From positions 232,477 to 296,476 of the forward strand of contig JARLGY010000064.1 in assembly GCA_031292525.1 (NCBI GenBank): a stretch of DNA of 64,000 nucleotides, read 5' to 3'. Positions 37,221-46,183 of this stretch are shown one piece after another (within the stretch, counting starts at the first letter, position 1; each line of letters begins with the position of its first letter). Below the pieces are notes generated by a model. It ran no database searches, had not been told where the DNA came from, and saw nothing but the letters and a program-made list of their open reading frames with translations. The position numbers and the translations under genes are program-made. Source of the stretch: Flavipsychrobacter sp. (GTDB lineage: Bacteria; Bacteroidota; Bacteroidia; Chitinophagales; Chitinophagaceae).

Positions 37221-37255
37221 TGATTTCTTGATTCCTTGCATCTTTTAGTCAATAA

Positions 37256-37762
37256 CTACGCAGACTTTATTTCGTTGTTATTCATTCCTACAATACCATA
37301 TTTCTGTTGTAATTCCTTCACACGTGCTATAAACTCAGGGGGTGGTGGCCCGGCTGCTGCAGGTGGCATACCATGTACTTCCGCAGGTTTGCTTAGTTCC
37401 AGGAACATTTCTTCAAGACCTGCGGGAGCAAGGTGTACAAGTAACTTTATAGTGTCGCTTTGTATCTTAAAATGGTGCGGCTGATTCTTAGGCAAAAATA
37501 TCACATCACCAGTCTTTAAATGATGTGTCTCATCGCCTGCTACAAAATCTATTTCACCATCCAGTACATAATATGTTTCATCCTCTTTGGTATGAATATG
37601 GCGTGGTGGTTCCATATTCTTCCGTAAGTGTGCCTCTATCAGTGCAAAAGCGCCACCTGTATCAGCTCCCGTAGTTAAGAATGTCCAATAACCACCAAGG
37701 TAGTGACGACTGCGTTCTGTTTGTGCAGATGCTTTGTAAGCTTTGGGTTGAGTAACTTCCAT
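37256..37762 (-). CDS. cupin-domain protein
   Basis: This 168-residue single-cupin protein has motif 1 spanning PRHIHTKEDETYYVLDGEID (metal-type HxH...E pattern) and motif 2 near HHLKTGDVIFLPKNQPHHFK. The metal-binding His and Glu residues are kept, so it may be a small dioxygenase or binding protein. The substrate cannot be read. It is a single gene with its own promoter at 37783-37815. Confidence 0.82.
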   Translation of the reverse strand: MEVTQPKAYKASAQTERSRHYLGGYWTFLTTGADTGGAFALIEAHLRKNMEPPRHIHTKEDETYYVLDGEIDFVAGDETHHLKTGDVIFLPKNQPHHFKIQSDTIKLLVHLAPAGLEEMFLELSKPAEVHGMPPAAAGPPPPEFIARVKELQQKYGIVGMNNNEIKSA

Positions 37763-37782
37763 AATACCTAATTTTTAATACT

Positions 37783-37815
37783 CAAATGTAAAAAGTAATT
37801 ACAAAAATCAGCAAA
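37783..37815 (-). promoter_or_regulatory. promoter of the cupin gene
   Basis: On the minus strand TACATTTG (37783-37790) is a perfect -7 box, and TTTG (37812-37815) is a perfect -33 box 21 bases upstream. The -7 box lies 20 bases before the ATG. Confidence 0.65.
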
Positions 37816-37882
37816 CTGTAAGTTTGCAACATTGTACGGTCATTCTGTTTTTTTACAGTATTTTTCGCCTTAAACAGGTGTA

Positions 37883-39055
37883 ATGAACTCCCTTTCACGG
37901 AAAAACATTGTGCTAATCGCTTTGGCTGTGGCGTTGACCATGACAATTGGGCGATTGGTAAAAAGTAATTTCCACATTTCTTACTTTATAGTTGCGGGTA
38001 CCGATTTTGTTGACACTACCAAAACCTTATCGCCGGTTATAGTACAACCAGGGCAGGGATATGACGGGCAGTTTTTTTACCGCTATGCACTCAACCCACT
38101 GAACTTCAAAAAAGATGCACTCGGTGTAAATGTGGACCACCCACCTTATCGTGTGCAGCGGATAGCCTACCCTGTTCTTAGCTGGCTGTTTTCATTTGGA
38201 GGCATTCCCCGCATGGTACCGTGGGCTATGGTTATTGTGAACATACTTGCATTTGCAGGTATCTTCTTTTACTTAGCGCAATTCATCGTGCTTGTGGGGG
38301 GCAATATGCGTCAAGGTCTGTTACCATTGTTCTTATGCGGGCTGTATATGTCGCTGGGTAGGGACTTATCAGAAGTTGTAGAACTTTTTTTCCTCACTGG
38401 CACCATCTACTATCTATTCAGGAATAATTACCTTTTGTGCTCCATATTTGCTACCTGCACTATTCTTACCCGCGATACATCTATCATAGCATTGTTGCCC
38501 TTGCTCGGTTGCACTTTTATATATGGATATATGCGCAAAAAAAAGCGACTGCAACTTGTTTTCCTGTTCCTACCTTTTATAATATTTGCCGCCTGGAAGG
38601 TCTTTATCTATTACAACATGCCTTCACTGGCAGATACTACAATTGGCTATACTTCTATAGGTGCACCATTTAAAGGTATAGTGGACGGTTTTATGGTGAA
38701 CTTTGATCTTACCAATACAAAAAATAAACTCCAATTTCTTTTCTGGATCGGCTACTTGACCTGGAATATTTTTTTTGTGGGAACCATGCTTAAAACCATT
38801 TTTAGCCGAAGTAATAATGGTTGTGACCTCATCAGCATTTTAAAAATCACATACTTATCCTGGCTTGCTTTTGCGCTTTGCTTTTCGCTCAACATATATA
38901 CTGACGACTGGGGGTTTGTACGTATATTCAGTCAGTGGAACATGATAGGTTTTCTGATACTTATTGCAAGTCATAAAAAGACCAGCAAGCCGTTTAATTA
39001 TTTTTCAGTAGTAATGGCTGTGCTGACCATTGTGAGGCTAGTAGTACGGGTATAA
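37883..39055 (+). CDS. multi-spanning membrane protein, GT-C-like (cell-surface glycopolymer family)
   Basis: This 390-residue membrane protein has about nine hydrophobic segments and one large early external loop. The loop contains QGYDGQFFYRYALNP and then YRVQRIAYPVLSW, the hallmark 'YDGQFxYRxAxxP ... YRxQRxxYP' of a widespread family remembered as involved in cell-surface glycopolymer formation. The fold resembles GT-C transferases that use lipid-linked sugars. It could therefore act with the glycosyltransferases at 29-35 kb; that link is inference. The next gene is the broken patatin. Confidence 0.65.
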   Translation: MNSLSRKNIVLIALAVALTMTIGRLVKSNFHISYFIVAGTDFVDTTKTLSPVIVQPGQGYDGQFFYRYALNPLNFKKDALGVNVDHPPYRVQRIAYPVLSWLFSFGGIPRMVPWAMVIVNILAFAGIFFYLAQFIVLVGGNMRQGLLPLFLCGLYMSLGRDLSEVVELFFLTGTIYYLFRNNYLLCSIFATCTILTRDTSIIALLPLLGCTFIYGYMRKKKRLQLVFLFLPFIIFAAWKVFIYYNMPSLADTTIGYTSIGAPFKGIVDGFMVNFDLTNTKNKLQFLFWIGYLTWNIFFVGTMLKTIFSRSNNGCDLISILKITYLSWLAFALCFSLNIYTDDWGFVRIFSQWNMIGFLILIASHKKTSKPFNYFSVVMAVLTIVRLVVRV

Positions 39056-39135
39056 TTAGAGACATACAATAAACGACTGCAGAATCGTTCATTTTACAGC
39101 ATCTCCAAAACAAGACTGCAATAACCTATTTTATA

Positions 39136-40121
39136 ATGAATAAAAGGTGGGGGATTTTTTGCGTACTGTTCTTTACTTTTTAACTATGCCAGGGACAGTA
39201 CAAAAACCTGGCGTTTAAAGGTGGAGGCATAAGAGGTATTGCCTACACTGGCGCTATGCAGGTGCTGGAAGACAAGGGAGTGACTGCAAAGATCGAAAAT
39301 GTTGCAGGTACATCATCCGGCGCTATTGTGGGTACACTGTTGAGTATGGGTTATAATGCTACAGAAATGAAGGATATTATGTACAACATGAAAGTGCAGC
39401 GGTTTAATGATGGGGGCTGGTTTTTTATTGGTGGCCAGCACAGGTTGCGCAAGCACTTTGGCTGGTATAAAGGAGTAGCCCTTGAACGCTGGATAGGCGA
39501 CCTGATACAACAAAAAACAGGCAACGCAGATATCACATTTCGCCAGCTGCACGAACTGGCTTTGAAGGACAAACGGTATAAGAATATTTACATTACCGCG
39601 ACCAACCTCACCAGGCAAAAGCTTGAAGTTTTCTCCTGGCAGACCTATCCTGATATGTGTATAAAAACAGCGGTACGTGCCAGTTTTTCTGTTCCCCTTT
39701 ACTTTGAAGCCACTTTGCTGGACAGCAACGGACATGAGGTGAATAAAAACTCAGTCGTACCTTGCCAGGCATATGTAGATGGCGGTATTGTTGCGAACTA
39801 TCCGTTGAATATTTTCGACAATGGCACCCCTAATATGGAAACCCTGGGCCTCGACTTAGTACGGCCGGAACAAATAGATTATAAACGACCAGGCCTTGCA
39901 CCCTACCCCATTCATTCACCGATTTCTTAGGGGCATTATACAACATTACTATTGAAACCCTGGACAAGAGCAACAGCACTCCTAATGACCCTGCACGCAC
40001 TATTTTTATAAGTACCAGCAATTTAAGCCCCAAAGTAAAAAAGATAAAAAGCTGGCAGAAACAATTGCTGTATAATAACGGCAAGCAGGCCGCGACAACT
40101 TTTTTTGATCAGTTCAAATAA
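39136..40121 (+). pseudogene. patatin-like phospholipase, broken by an in-frame stop and a frameshift
   Basis: The frame begins at ATG 39136 with a signal-peptide-like MNKRWGIFCVLFFTF, then an in-frame TAA (39181-39183). It continues LCQGQYKNLAFKGGGIRG, the oxyanion loop of patatins. The Ser motif GTSSG (VAGTSSGAIVG) and the Asp motif DGG (VDGGIVANY) are intact. Near 39920 the frame is lost: it reads APYPIHSPIS-stop, while the other frame continues as TDFLGALYNITIETLDKSNS and ends FDQFK-stop at 40121. The total length is one base short of a whole frame, so a single-base deletion is likely. A start at 39256 would skip the oxyanion loop. The gene is probably inactive unless these are sequencing errors. 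Confidence 0.85.
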
Positions 40122-40139
40122 AAAAGTTACAAAATAAAT

Positions 40140-40187
40140 TTTGCGCAACCGATTGATTGCATATATTTGCAATCAATCGGTTGCGCA
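40140..40187 (+). promoter_or_regulatory. arsR promoter embedded in a 20-bp perfect inverted repeat operator
   Basis: The -33 box TTTG (40140-40143) and -7 box TATATTTG (40162-40169) are 18 bases apart and both match the Bacteroidota consensus. The inverted repeat arms are 40142-40161 and 40168-40187, perfect over 20 bp with a 6-base spacer that forms the middle of the -7 box. Each arm contains GCAACCGATTGATTGC, itself nearly palindromic. A repressor bound here would cover the promoter, so autorepression by the ArsR protein is expected. Confidence 0.85.
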
Positions 40188-40202
40188 TTTAAAATTACAA
40201 AG

Positions 40203-40529
40203 ATGAGACGTGATGTATTCCAGGCAATAGCAGACCCCACCCGGCGGGATATAATAAACCTGATAGCCAGCCAACAACTGACCCCTAATGCCGTTGCAGA
40301 AAGCTTTGATGTAAGTAGGCAGGCAATATCTAAACACATACAAATACTTACAGAGTGCGGCATCATATTAATAGAACAAAAGGGACGAGAACGCTATTGC
40401 AGCATACAACCTCAAAAGCTAAATGAAGTAACAGACTGGATAGAAAGCTTCAGGAAAAGCTGGGATCAGAAATTTAATAAACTAGATAACTTATTGCAAC
40501 AAATGCAAACCAGTAAAAATAAAAAGTGA
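40203..40529 (+). CDS. ArsR-family transcriptional repressor (AHSA1-associated)
   Basis: This small winged-helix regulator has 108 residues from ATG 40203. It opens MRRDVFQAIADPTRRDIINL, the start typical of ArsR proteins paired with SRPBCC genes. The helix-turn-helix reads TPNAVAESFDVSRQAISKHIQILTE in two parts, followed by the wing GRERYCSIQPQKL. No metal-binding cysteine box (ELCVCDL) is present, so it is not a classic arsenic or metal sensor. It heads an operon with AHSA1 and VOC genes and is probably autoregulated. Confidence 0.92.
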   Translation: MRRDVFQAIADPTRRDIINLIASQQLTPNAVAESFDVSRQAISKHIQILTECGIILIEQKGRERYCSIQPQKLNEVTDWIESFRKSWDQKFNKLDNLLQQMQTSKNKK

Positions 40530-40551
40530 TAAATAATAAAATCTAAACGCG

Positions 40552-41031
40552 ATGAAAAACAAAACCATAATAACTGCCGAACCCGGCAAGCAGGAGGTCT
40601 TCATTACCCGCGAATTTAATGCGCCACGTGAGCTTGTATTTAAAGCTTATACTGATCCCAAACTCGTGGCGCAATGGCTGGGCCCTAAAGACCTGGTAAT
40701 GACCATCGATAAGTATGACATCAGAAGTGGTGGCAGCTATCGATATATACACAGCAAGGACGGCGAGCAGTATGTATTCCGTGGCGTATTCCACGAAATA
40801 TCGATAGACCGTATGATACAGACCTTTGAGTATGAAGGACTACCTGAGAAAGGACATGTATCGTTGGATAACTTAAGACTGGAAGAATTACCAGGCAATA
40901 GGACGAAACTTACCATTCACTCCATTTTTCAGTCGGTTGCAGATCGTGATGGTATGATACAAAGCGGTATGGAACGTGGCGTGAATGAAGGTCATGAACG
41001 CCTGGATGCCCTACTGGAACAAGGAATATAA
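40552..41031 (+). CDS. SRPBCC/AHSA1-domain protein
   Basis: This 159-residue protein has the START-like SRPBCC fold, opening [20 protein letters not shown] with KLVAQWLGP, the signature of the AHSA1/CalC-type group, and ending with a long C-terminal helix ([19 protein letters not shown]). Such proteins bind hydrophobic ligands; the partner here is unknown. It is 22 bases downstream of the ArsR gene, so the two share the operator-controlled promoter. Confidence 0.88.
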   Translation: MKNKTIITAEPGKQEVFITREFNAPRELVFKAYTDPKLVAQWLGPKDLVMTIDKYDIRSGGSYRYIHSKDGEQYVFRGVFHEISIDRMIQTFEYEGLPEKGHVSLDNLRLEELPGNRTKLTIHSIFQSVADRDGMIQSGMERGVNEGHERLDALLEQGI

Positions 41032-41079
41032 CAACTACATTTATCTAGATCATTATCATACCAACTAAATAATAGACAA

Positions 41080-41493
41080 ATGACAAAACAATTCTGGCTG
41101 AATCTGCCATCTAAAAATGTAAATAAGTCGCGGGAATTTTTCGTGCAAATGGGGTTTAAACTCAATGAACAATTTGGCAATAATGCGCACCAGGCCAGCC
41201 TGATGATAGGTAAAAAAAATGTAATACTCATGCTTTTTAATGAAGAAACATTCAAGAGTTTTACCGGCACCGACATTCCCGACATTACCAACTTCACAGA
41301 TGTATTGTTCTCAATAGATGCAGAAAGCCCTGAAGAAGTAGATGAAATGGCACGTAAGGCTGTAGCTGCGGGTGGTAAATGTGACCATACACCCCAGGAT
41401 GAACAAGGCTGGCTATACGGCTGTGTATTTACCGATCTGGATGGTCATCGTTGGAATGTGCTGCACATGGATATGAGTAAAATGCCGAAGTAA
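41080..41493 (+). CDS. VOC-family (glyoxalase/bleomycin-resistance-like) protein
   Basis: This 137-residue protein has two beta-alpha-beta-beta-beta modules (FWLNLPSKNVNKSREFFVQM and then TNFTDVLFSIDAESPEEVDE), ending GCVFTDLDGHRWNVLHMDMS, a usual VOC ending. Members bind metals or small electrophiles; this 'extradiol dioxygenase' subgroup has no fixed substrate. It lies 48 bases after the AHSA1 gene and closes the ArsR operon. Confidence 0.88.
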   Translation: MTKQFWLNLPSKNVNKSREFFVQMGFKLNEQFGNNAHQASLMIGKKNVILMLFNEETFKSFTGTDIPDITNFTDVLFSIDAESPEEVDEMARKAVAAGGKCDHTPQDEQGWLYGCVFTDLDGHRWNVLHMDMSKMPK

Positions 41494-41523
41494 TGCGATT
41501 TGAGGATAAATTCTTAAAAAAAG

Positions 41524-41553
41524 CAAACGGACTATTGTGATATAGCCCGTTTG
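41524..41553. terminator. terminator between VOC and perM genes
   Basis: A 12-bp stem with one mismatch (41524-41535 with 41542-41553) follows an A-rich stretch and is followed by TTTATAAA. It serves the convergent VOC and AI-2E exporter genes. Confidence 0.65.
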
Positions 41554-41571
41554 TTTATAAAGGATTAGAGA

Positions 41572-42636
41572 TCACGATTTTACCTCATCGCCCAATAGCA
41601 TACCCCAAGGCTTTAAACTATCTACCCTGTCGAAGATGATCTTTACTATTGCCATGACAGGCAAGGAAAGAAACATGCCAGGTATGCCCCATATCATTTC
41701 GCCGGCCACAACACCAAGTACCGTTATCAGTGCATTGATCTTTACCTTACTGCCTACTACCATGGGCAGTATCACGTTGCTATCTATAAGATGCATGATC
41801 ACAGTTGTAACAACTACCACCCAAACATGTCCGGGCGCCCCACCAGATGTTGCAAAAGTGATGAGTGCCCCTATACCCAATGCTGTAAAAATGCCTACGT
41901 AAGGTATTATGTTGAACAGCCCGGTAATGAGCCCTAACAGAATAGCGTACTTAATACCAGCTACAGAATAGATTATACAGCACACAGAAGAAACGATGGT
42001 CATCTCTACCAATAAGCCAATAATATATTGGCGCAAAATAGACTGCACCTGCTCTACAATGTCATCAACAATAGGTTTGTACTGTGGCGTAAAAACTGCA
42101 CACAAGAAGTGGAACATGTGCTTACGGTAAAGCAAAAGAAAGAAGGTATCGATAAAAAGAAAAACCATAAACAGCAATACAGATGAAAGCGACAGAACAG
42201 TGGCTCCGACTATATTGGTACCGCTATCCAGCATTTTTGAGGTTGCATCGTTTACATAAGTGATCTGCTTACTGGTACCTATATGAAAAGTAGCAGATAT
42301 CCAATGTTGTAGGTCGTTTACAGAGCTCGTAAGCTGTGATTTGAATTGTGGCCAGTCGCTGGCCAGGTTGGATATTTGGCTACCTACAAGGTAAAGTATA
42401 CTGGTAATGACGCTAACAAACAATAACACACTAAGCATAGAAGCTGCACCACGGCGCAGGTGGAGCCTACGTTCTATAAACGACGCTATGGGAAGCAGCA
42501 ATATGCTAAATAACAAGGAGAAGATAAGCGGGCACAGTATTTCCTTGCCTTTTATACACAAGAATCCTATAGCTATCAAACTAACAAGTACCTGTGCAAG
42601 TTTTGTATATAGAGGCCTTTGAGATTGTAGCTGCAT
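41572..42636 (-). CDS. AI-2E/PerM-family membrane transporter
   Basis: This 354-residue membrane protein has about eight helices: two at the N-terminus, a cytoplasmic/periplasmic helical region near residues 80-150, and the conserved C-terminal block. That block contains GLITGLFNIIPYVGIFTALG and DSNVILPMVVGSKVKINAL. The family includes PerM and TqsA, proposed exporters of AI-2 or Na+ antiporters; the substrate here is not known. A small membrane-protein gene follows 44 bases upstream on the same strand. Confidence 0.9.
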   Translation of the reverse strand: MQLQSQRPLYTKLAQVLVSLIAIGFLCIKGKEILCPLIFSLLFSILLLPIASFIERRLHLRRGAASMLSVLLFVSVITSILYLVGSQISNLASDWPQFKSQLTSSVNDLQHWISATFHIGTSKQITYVNDATSKMLDSGTNIVGATVLSLSSVLLFMVFLFIDTFFLLLYRKHMFHFLCAVFTPQYKPIVDDIVEQVQSILRQYIIGLLVEMTIVSSVCCIIYSVAGIKYAILLGLITGLFNIIPYVGIFTALGIGALITFATSGGAPGHVWVVVVTTVIMHLIDSNVILPMVVGSKVKINALITVLGVVAGEMIWGIPGMFLSLPVMAIVKIIFDRVDSLKPWGMLLGDEVKS

Positions 42637-42680
42637 TATTGATTTTTATAAGCTGAGCAGTTAAAGATAATAATACTCGC

Positions 42681-42857
42681 TTACTGTTTACTGAGGTGCA
42701 ATTGTTTCTTTGCTTTACGCCACGATTGGCCTGTTTTGCGTTTGATGTCGCCTGAAGTTTCTTTTATATCACTTTTCAATATCAGCGCTTTATTTTCGAA
42801 CAAAAGGCCCAATATTACCCCACCTGCCGCGTATGCTAATAGTCTTGATAATTTCAT
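42681..42857 (-). CDS. small YtxH-like membrane protein
   Basis: From ATG 42857 this is a 58-residue protein with an N-terminal glycine-containing membrane helix (LLAYAAGGVILGLLF) and a charged amphipathic tail (SDIKETSGDIKRKTGQSW). This resembles short YtxH-type stress proteins common in Bacteroidota. It precedes the AI-2E exporter gene on the same strand, 44 bases away, and may be co-transcribed with it. The function is unknown. Confidence 0.65.
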   Translation of the reverse strand: MKLSRLLAYAAGGVILGLLFENKALILKSDIKETSGDIKRKTGQSWRKAKKQLHLSKQ

Positions 42858-42948
42858 AGTTGAAAACAATTATTGTGGTTATGGTTACTATATAATTATG
42901 CCAAGGTCATCTAAGTGATGTACAAATGTATTCATTCTCAATAAAAAA

Positions 42949-42974
42949 TGGGCTCCGGTATCAGCCGGAACCCA
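42949..42974 (-). terminator. terminator of the secreted peptidase gene
   Basis: A 10-bp stem with one mismatch (42949-42958 with 42965-42974) is followed on the minus strand by TTTTTTATT, 27 bases beyond the peptidase stop. Confidence 0.8.
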
Positions 42975-43001
42975 CATGGTTATAGATAGATAGACGAAAA
43001 A

Positions 43002-44768
43002 CTATTTTGCGATGAGCACCTTCTTTGTGATCATTGAGGTACCTGCACTTATACGTACTAGGTAAGCGCCCGGCGCCATTGCAGTGAGATCTAACGGATA
43101 ATTATTCAGCAGTGAAGATGAAGTTTGTACTTCCAGAACCTTGTTGCCTATTATATTAAATACTTCTATTTTAGCTGAAGTTGCATTGCTGAAGTTGCCG
43201 TTTACATATACCATACCCGTACTAGGGCTAGGGAAAACCGCAACTGTATTGTTCGTAGTATTCAACTGACTCACCGCGGTGTTTGACCCGGTTGTCGGAA
43301 TCGCATCTATTTGAGTAGCCCCGGTCAAATCCGGATCAAGCCAATCTTTCAGGCGCGTTGCTGCACTTGACGGTGTCTGGTAAACATACAACCAGTTTAA
43401 ATTAAGCTTGCTATATTCTCCGTGATTATTCATAACTACACCGCTTGAATTTACGGTAGTGCAAGCCTCATTTTGAGAGTTCCCACCTGTAAGATCCCCA
43501 ATAAGACGGCCACTTGGATTAAACAACCCGCTTCCTGACGATCCTTCTTCAAACCCACCATTTTGGAAAGGCTTTACTTCCCAGTGTGAATTAGCTTGTC
43601 CTCCATTAAAATCACCTGTAGCATTTACACTTGTTGTTGTTGAAACCTTTTTCACATCGCCGCTTGGATGATGGAAGCCAATAGAGGTGCCAGTTGGTGC
43701 CGTGGTGCTTATATCCCAGCCAGAAAGGTACGCACCATAAGAAGTTGGCACCTGGGTCCTGAGCTGCAACAGCAGGAAATCTCCAACTATTTGTGTGCTT
43801 GCACTATCGTAAGAAGACCTGGCTTTAAATGTTGCTCCAGATACTGTTTGTGTACTATCTGGCCGTCCGCCTGTGTATGTGCACGTCGGTGTCTCGTAGT
43901 TGAAATAGAAGACCCATGTACTGAATGTTGAGTTAAGAGTACTATTTGTTGCCTCTACATGGCTGGCGGTAAGCAGGTAGGGCGTTCCATCCTGCCTCAC
44001 ATTGTTCATCATAGTACCAGAGCCAGCATATATATAACCAGTCTTATAATATTCTATGTGTACAGATGCATGCCTTTGGTCGGGATAAGCAGCACCAATT
44101 GGACAAATTGCATTGATCTCGCAAGGTGATGATATTCCGTATGCCCAATAAATAGCACTAACTGAATCAGGTGCATAAGTTTGGAGATATGATATTGAAG
44201 CATAAAATGACGCTACATTATTAATATGCATGCTGATCTGCGAGACATCTACACCGGCTTCTATATCCATTTCAAGATTTATCTGCCCACCCTGTACTTT
44301 TTCGTTTGCCCAAAGGCCATCATCAGGGTTGCTTGCAGATGTGTATGCCCCCAGAAGCTGTTTACCATTGGTATTGGATAAATAATATTTTACGCCGTCT
44401 GGCAGGCTGAATTTATCGTAATAAAGACCCAATGCCAAAGCGCCATTTACATTGATCTGGGCGCGCCATACTTGTCTGCCGTCATTAAGCGTAGTGAAAC
44501 TACCAGCCGAGGGGAAAGAGAAATCGACAGGTATTGCAACACCTATACGCTTATTATCCAATGGGCCATGTACCCTCGATAAATCCTCCTTCATTAATTT
44601 GTTCAGATCAGGGGCACTATATTCAGTTTGTGGAATGTAGGTTTCTGAAGAGAAAATGCTGCGGTAAGCGTCGTTTAAAGTGAATGGAATACCAGACTGG
44701 CGAACCTGGGCAATACTTTGAGTATTAAAAAAAGTTAATAACAATAAAGAATAAACAATTTTTTTCAT
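43002..44768 (-). CDS. secreted trypsin-like serine peptidase with T9SS sorting domain
   Basis: This 588-residue protein has a signal peptide (KKIVYSLLLLTFFNTQSIAQ) and a central chymotrypsin-fold peptidase domain. His lies in LLTASHVE (about residue 269), a probable Asp in IVGDFLLLQL (about 331), and Ser in GSSGSGLFNPSGRLIGDLTG (about 412). The layout resembles lysyl endopeptidases of the Achromobacter protease I type. The last 80 residues form the type IX secretion C-terminal domain (VFPSPSTGMVYVNG, then NIIGNKVLEVQ and APGAYLVRISAG). It should be secreted across the outer membrane and cell-attached. It stands alone with its own terminator. Confidence 0.9.
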   Translation of the reverse strand: MKKIVYSLLLLTFFNTQSIAQVRQSGIPFTLNDAYRSIFSSETYIPQTEYSAPDLNKLMKEDLSRVHGPLDNKRIGVAIPVDFSFPSAGSFTTLNDGRQVWRAQINVNGALALGLYYDKFSLPDGVKYYLSNTNGKQLLGAYTSASNPDDGLWANEKVQGGQINLEMDIEAGVDVSQISMHINNVASFYASISYLQTYAPDSVSAIYWAYGISSPCEINAICPIGAAYPDQRHASVHIEYYKTGYIYAGSGTMMNNVRQDGTPYLLTASHVEATNSTLNSTFSTWVFYFNYETPTCTYTGGRPDSTQTVSGATFKARSSYDSASTQIVGDFLLLQLRTQVPTSYGAYLSGWDISTTAPTGTSIGFHHPSGDVKKVSTTTSVNATGDFNGGQANSHWEVKPFQNGGFEEGSSGSGLFNPSGRLIGDLTGGNSQNEACTTVNSSGVVMNNHGEYSKLNLNWLYVYQTPSSAATRLKDWLDPDLTGATQIDAIPTTGSNTAVSQLNTTNNTVAVFPSPSTGMVYVNGNFSNATSAKIEVFNIIGNKVLEVQTSSSLLNNYPLDLTAMAPGAYLVRISAGTSMITKKVLIAK

Positions 44769-44926
44769 GTTTGTGTGGTTTCGTAACCAAGTTACATGTG
44801 TAAAATTATGCAGAAAGTATACACAAATACATGTACCAACACATTTTTAACCTTTAAAAAGGCTTTATTCACCCCAAAATGGCACCTTATCCATTATCCC
44901 AATATTCAAGTACAAAGGTTGGTGTA

Positions 44927-46165
44927 TCATTTAGACGATAATCGTTCGATATTTTTTTTAATAGATGCCTTATCATTCTCAGACCGGCATAAAGAAAGCG
45001 CCATTTGCATATGTGCCAAAGCGACCGTATTATCAATGTCGCTAAAAAGATAGCCCAGCAATACATAGTATAAGTGCGTACGGAGGCCCAATTTTTCAGC
45101 CTCAGGTATTGCAACTTGTTTGCCATACACTTTTGAAAGTGCATAAGTGCGGTTTAGCGCTGCAACTGGTGAATATTCCAACTGCAACAACCGGTTGTAT
45201 AGGTGCAGTACATTCTCCCATTTTTCAATACTATCTGCTTTGTGGGTATGCCAGTAAGCAATATTTGCCTCAAAATAGTATTTGCCCAACCCTTGTGTGT
45301 CCGCATTACTTAAAAAGTATTTACCCTGCTCTATCAGTTCATTATTCCATAAGTGTTCATCCTGCTCATCATACAAAATTGTTGCGCCTGTTGCATCTGT
45401 CCTGGCATCAAACCGTGACGCATGAAAGCACATCAGCGCCAGCAGTGCATTCACCTCCGGGGTATTGGTGTATCTATTGCGCGTTAATAGCTGACTAAGC
45501 CGCATAGCCTCGAGGCACAGGTCTTTTCTGGTAACAGTATTTTGCGATGCTGAATAATAACCTTCATTAAATAAAAGATAAAGCGTGGTAAGTACATCGC
45601 CAAGCCTTTCAGCCACCTGTTGCACACCAGGCATTTCAATTTTTATGTTTTGGGCATACAGCTTTTCTTTTGCGCGTTGCAGCCTTTTATAAATAACCTC
45701 TCTGTTGGTGAGGAAGGCATCAGCTATCTCATCAGCACTGAAGCCACATAATATGTTTAGTGCTAATCCTATCCTCGACTCAGCTGGAATACACGGATGG
45801 CAAACAGTAAACATCATCTGCAACTGGCTGTCAGCTATATTCTGTTCAGAAAGGTCAATATCTATATCTTCAGCAATTTGTTCTGAACCGCTGTGCTTTA
45901 ACGTTGCAACAATTTTATTGCTAAATATAGCATTGCGTTTCAGTACATCCCGCGCCTTATTTTTTGCAACTGTGTATAACCATGCAACAGGATTTTGGGG
46001 TAACCCTTTCATTCCCCAAGTTTCTGCCGCTAGTAAAAACGTATCGCTTACCACATCTTCCGCCAACTGCATATGCTCAATACCCAACAACTTGCACAGT
46101 ACAGCAACTATTTTAGCGTATTCTGTGCGAAATAAATGTGGTATCAGTTCATTTTCCTGATGCAT
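44927..46165 (-). CDS. ECF42-like RNA polymerase sigma factor with C-terminal extension
   Basis: This 412-residue protein starts with an extracytoplasmic-function sigma region 2 (AEDVVSDTFLLAAETWGMKG and WLYTVAKNKARDVLKRN) and region 4 (CGFSADEIADAFLTNREVIYKRLQRAKEKL). A long helical, TPR-like C-terminal extension follows from about residue 180. This is the layout of the ECF42 group, which lacks an anti-sigma factor and is paired with a DGPF-type YciI gene, found 80 bases upstream here. Controlled genes probably include the partner itself. Confidence 0.88.
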   Translation of the reverse strand: MHQENELIPHLFRTEYAKIVAVLCKLLGIEHMQLAEDVVSDTFLLAAETWGMKGLPQNPVAWLYTVAKNKARDVLKRNAIFSNKIVATLKHSGSEQIAEDIDIDLSEQNIADSQLQMMFTVCHPCIPAESRIGLALNILCGFSADEIADAFLTNREVIYKRLQRAKEKLYAQNIKIEMPGVQQVAERLGDVLTTLYLLFNEGYYSASQNTVTRKDLCLEAMRLSQLLTRNRYTNTPEVNALLALMCFHASRFDARTDATGATILYDEQDEHLWNNELIEQGKYFLSNADTQGLGKYYFEANIAYWHTHKADSIEKWENVLHLYNRLLQLEYSPVAALNRTYALSKVYGKQVAIPEAEKLGLRTHLYYVLLGYLFSDIDNTVALAHMQMALSLCRSENDKASIKKNIERLSSK

Positions 46166-46183
46166 GATCCGGATAGCAAAAAA

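Noticed and set aside
39256..39930. Shorter intact patatin frame beginning at 39256
   Set aside because: It skips the oxyanion loop GGGIRG and ends at the frameshift, so it is a fragment of the broken gene and not a complete one.
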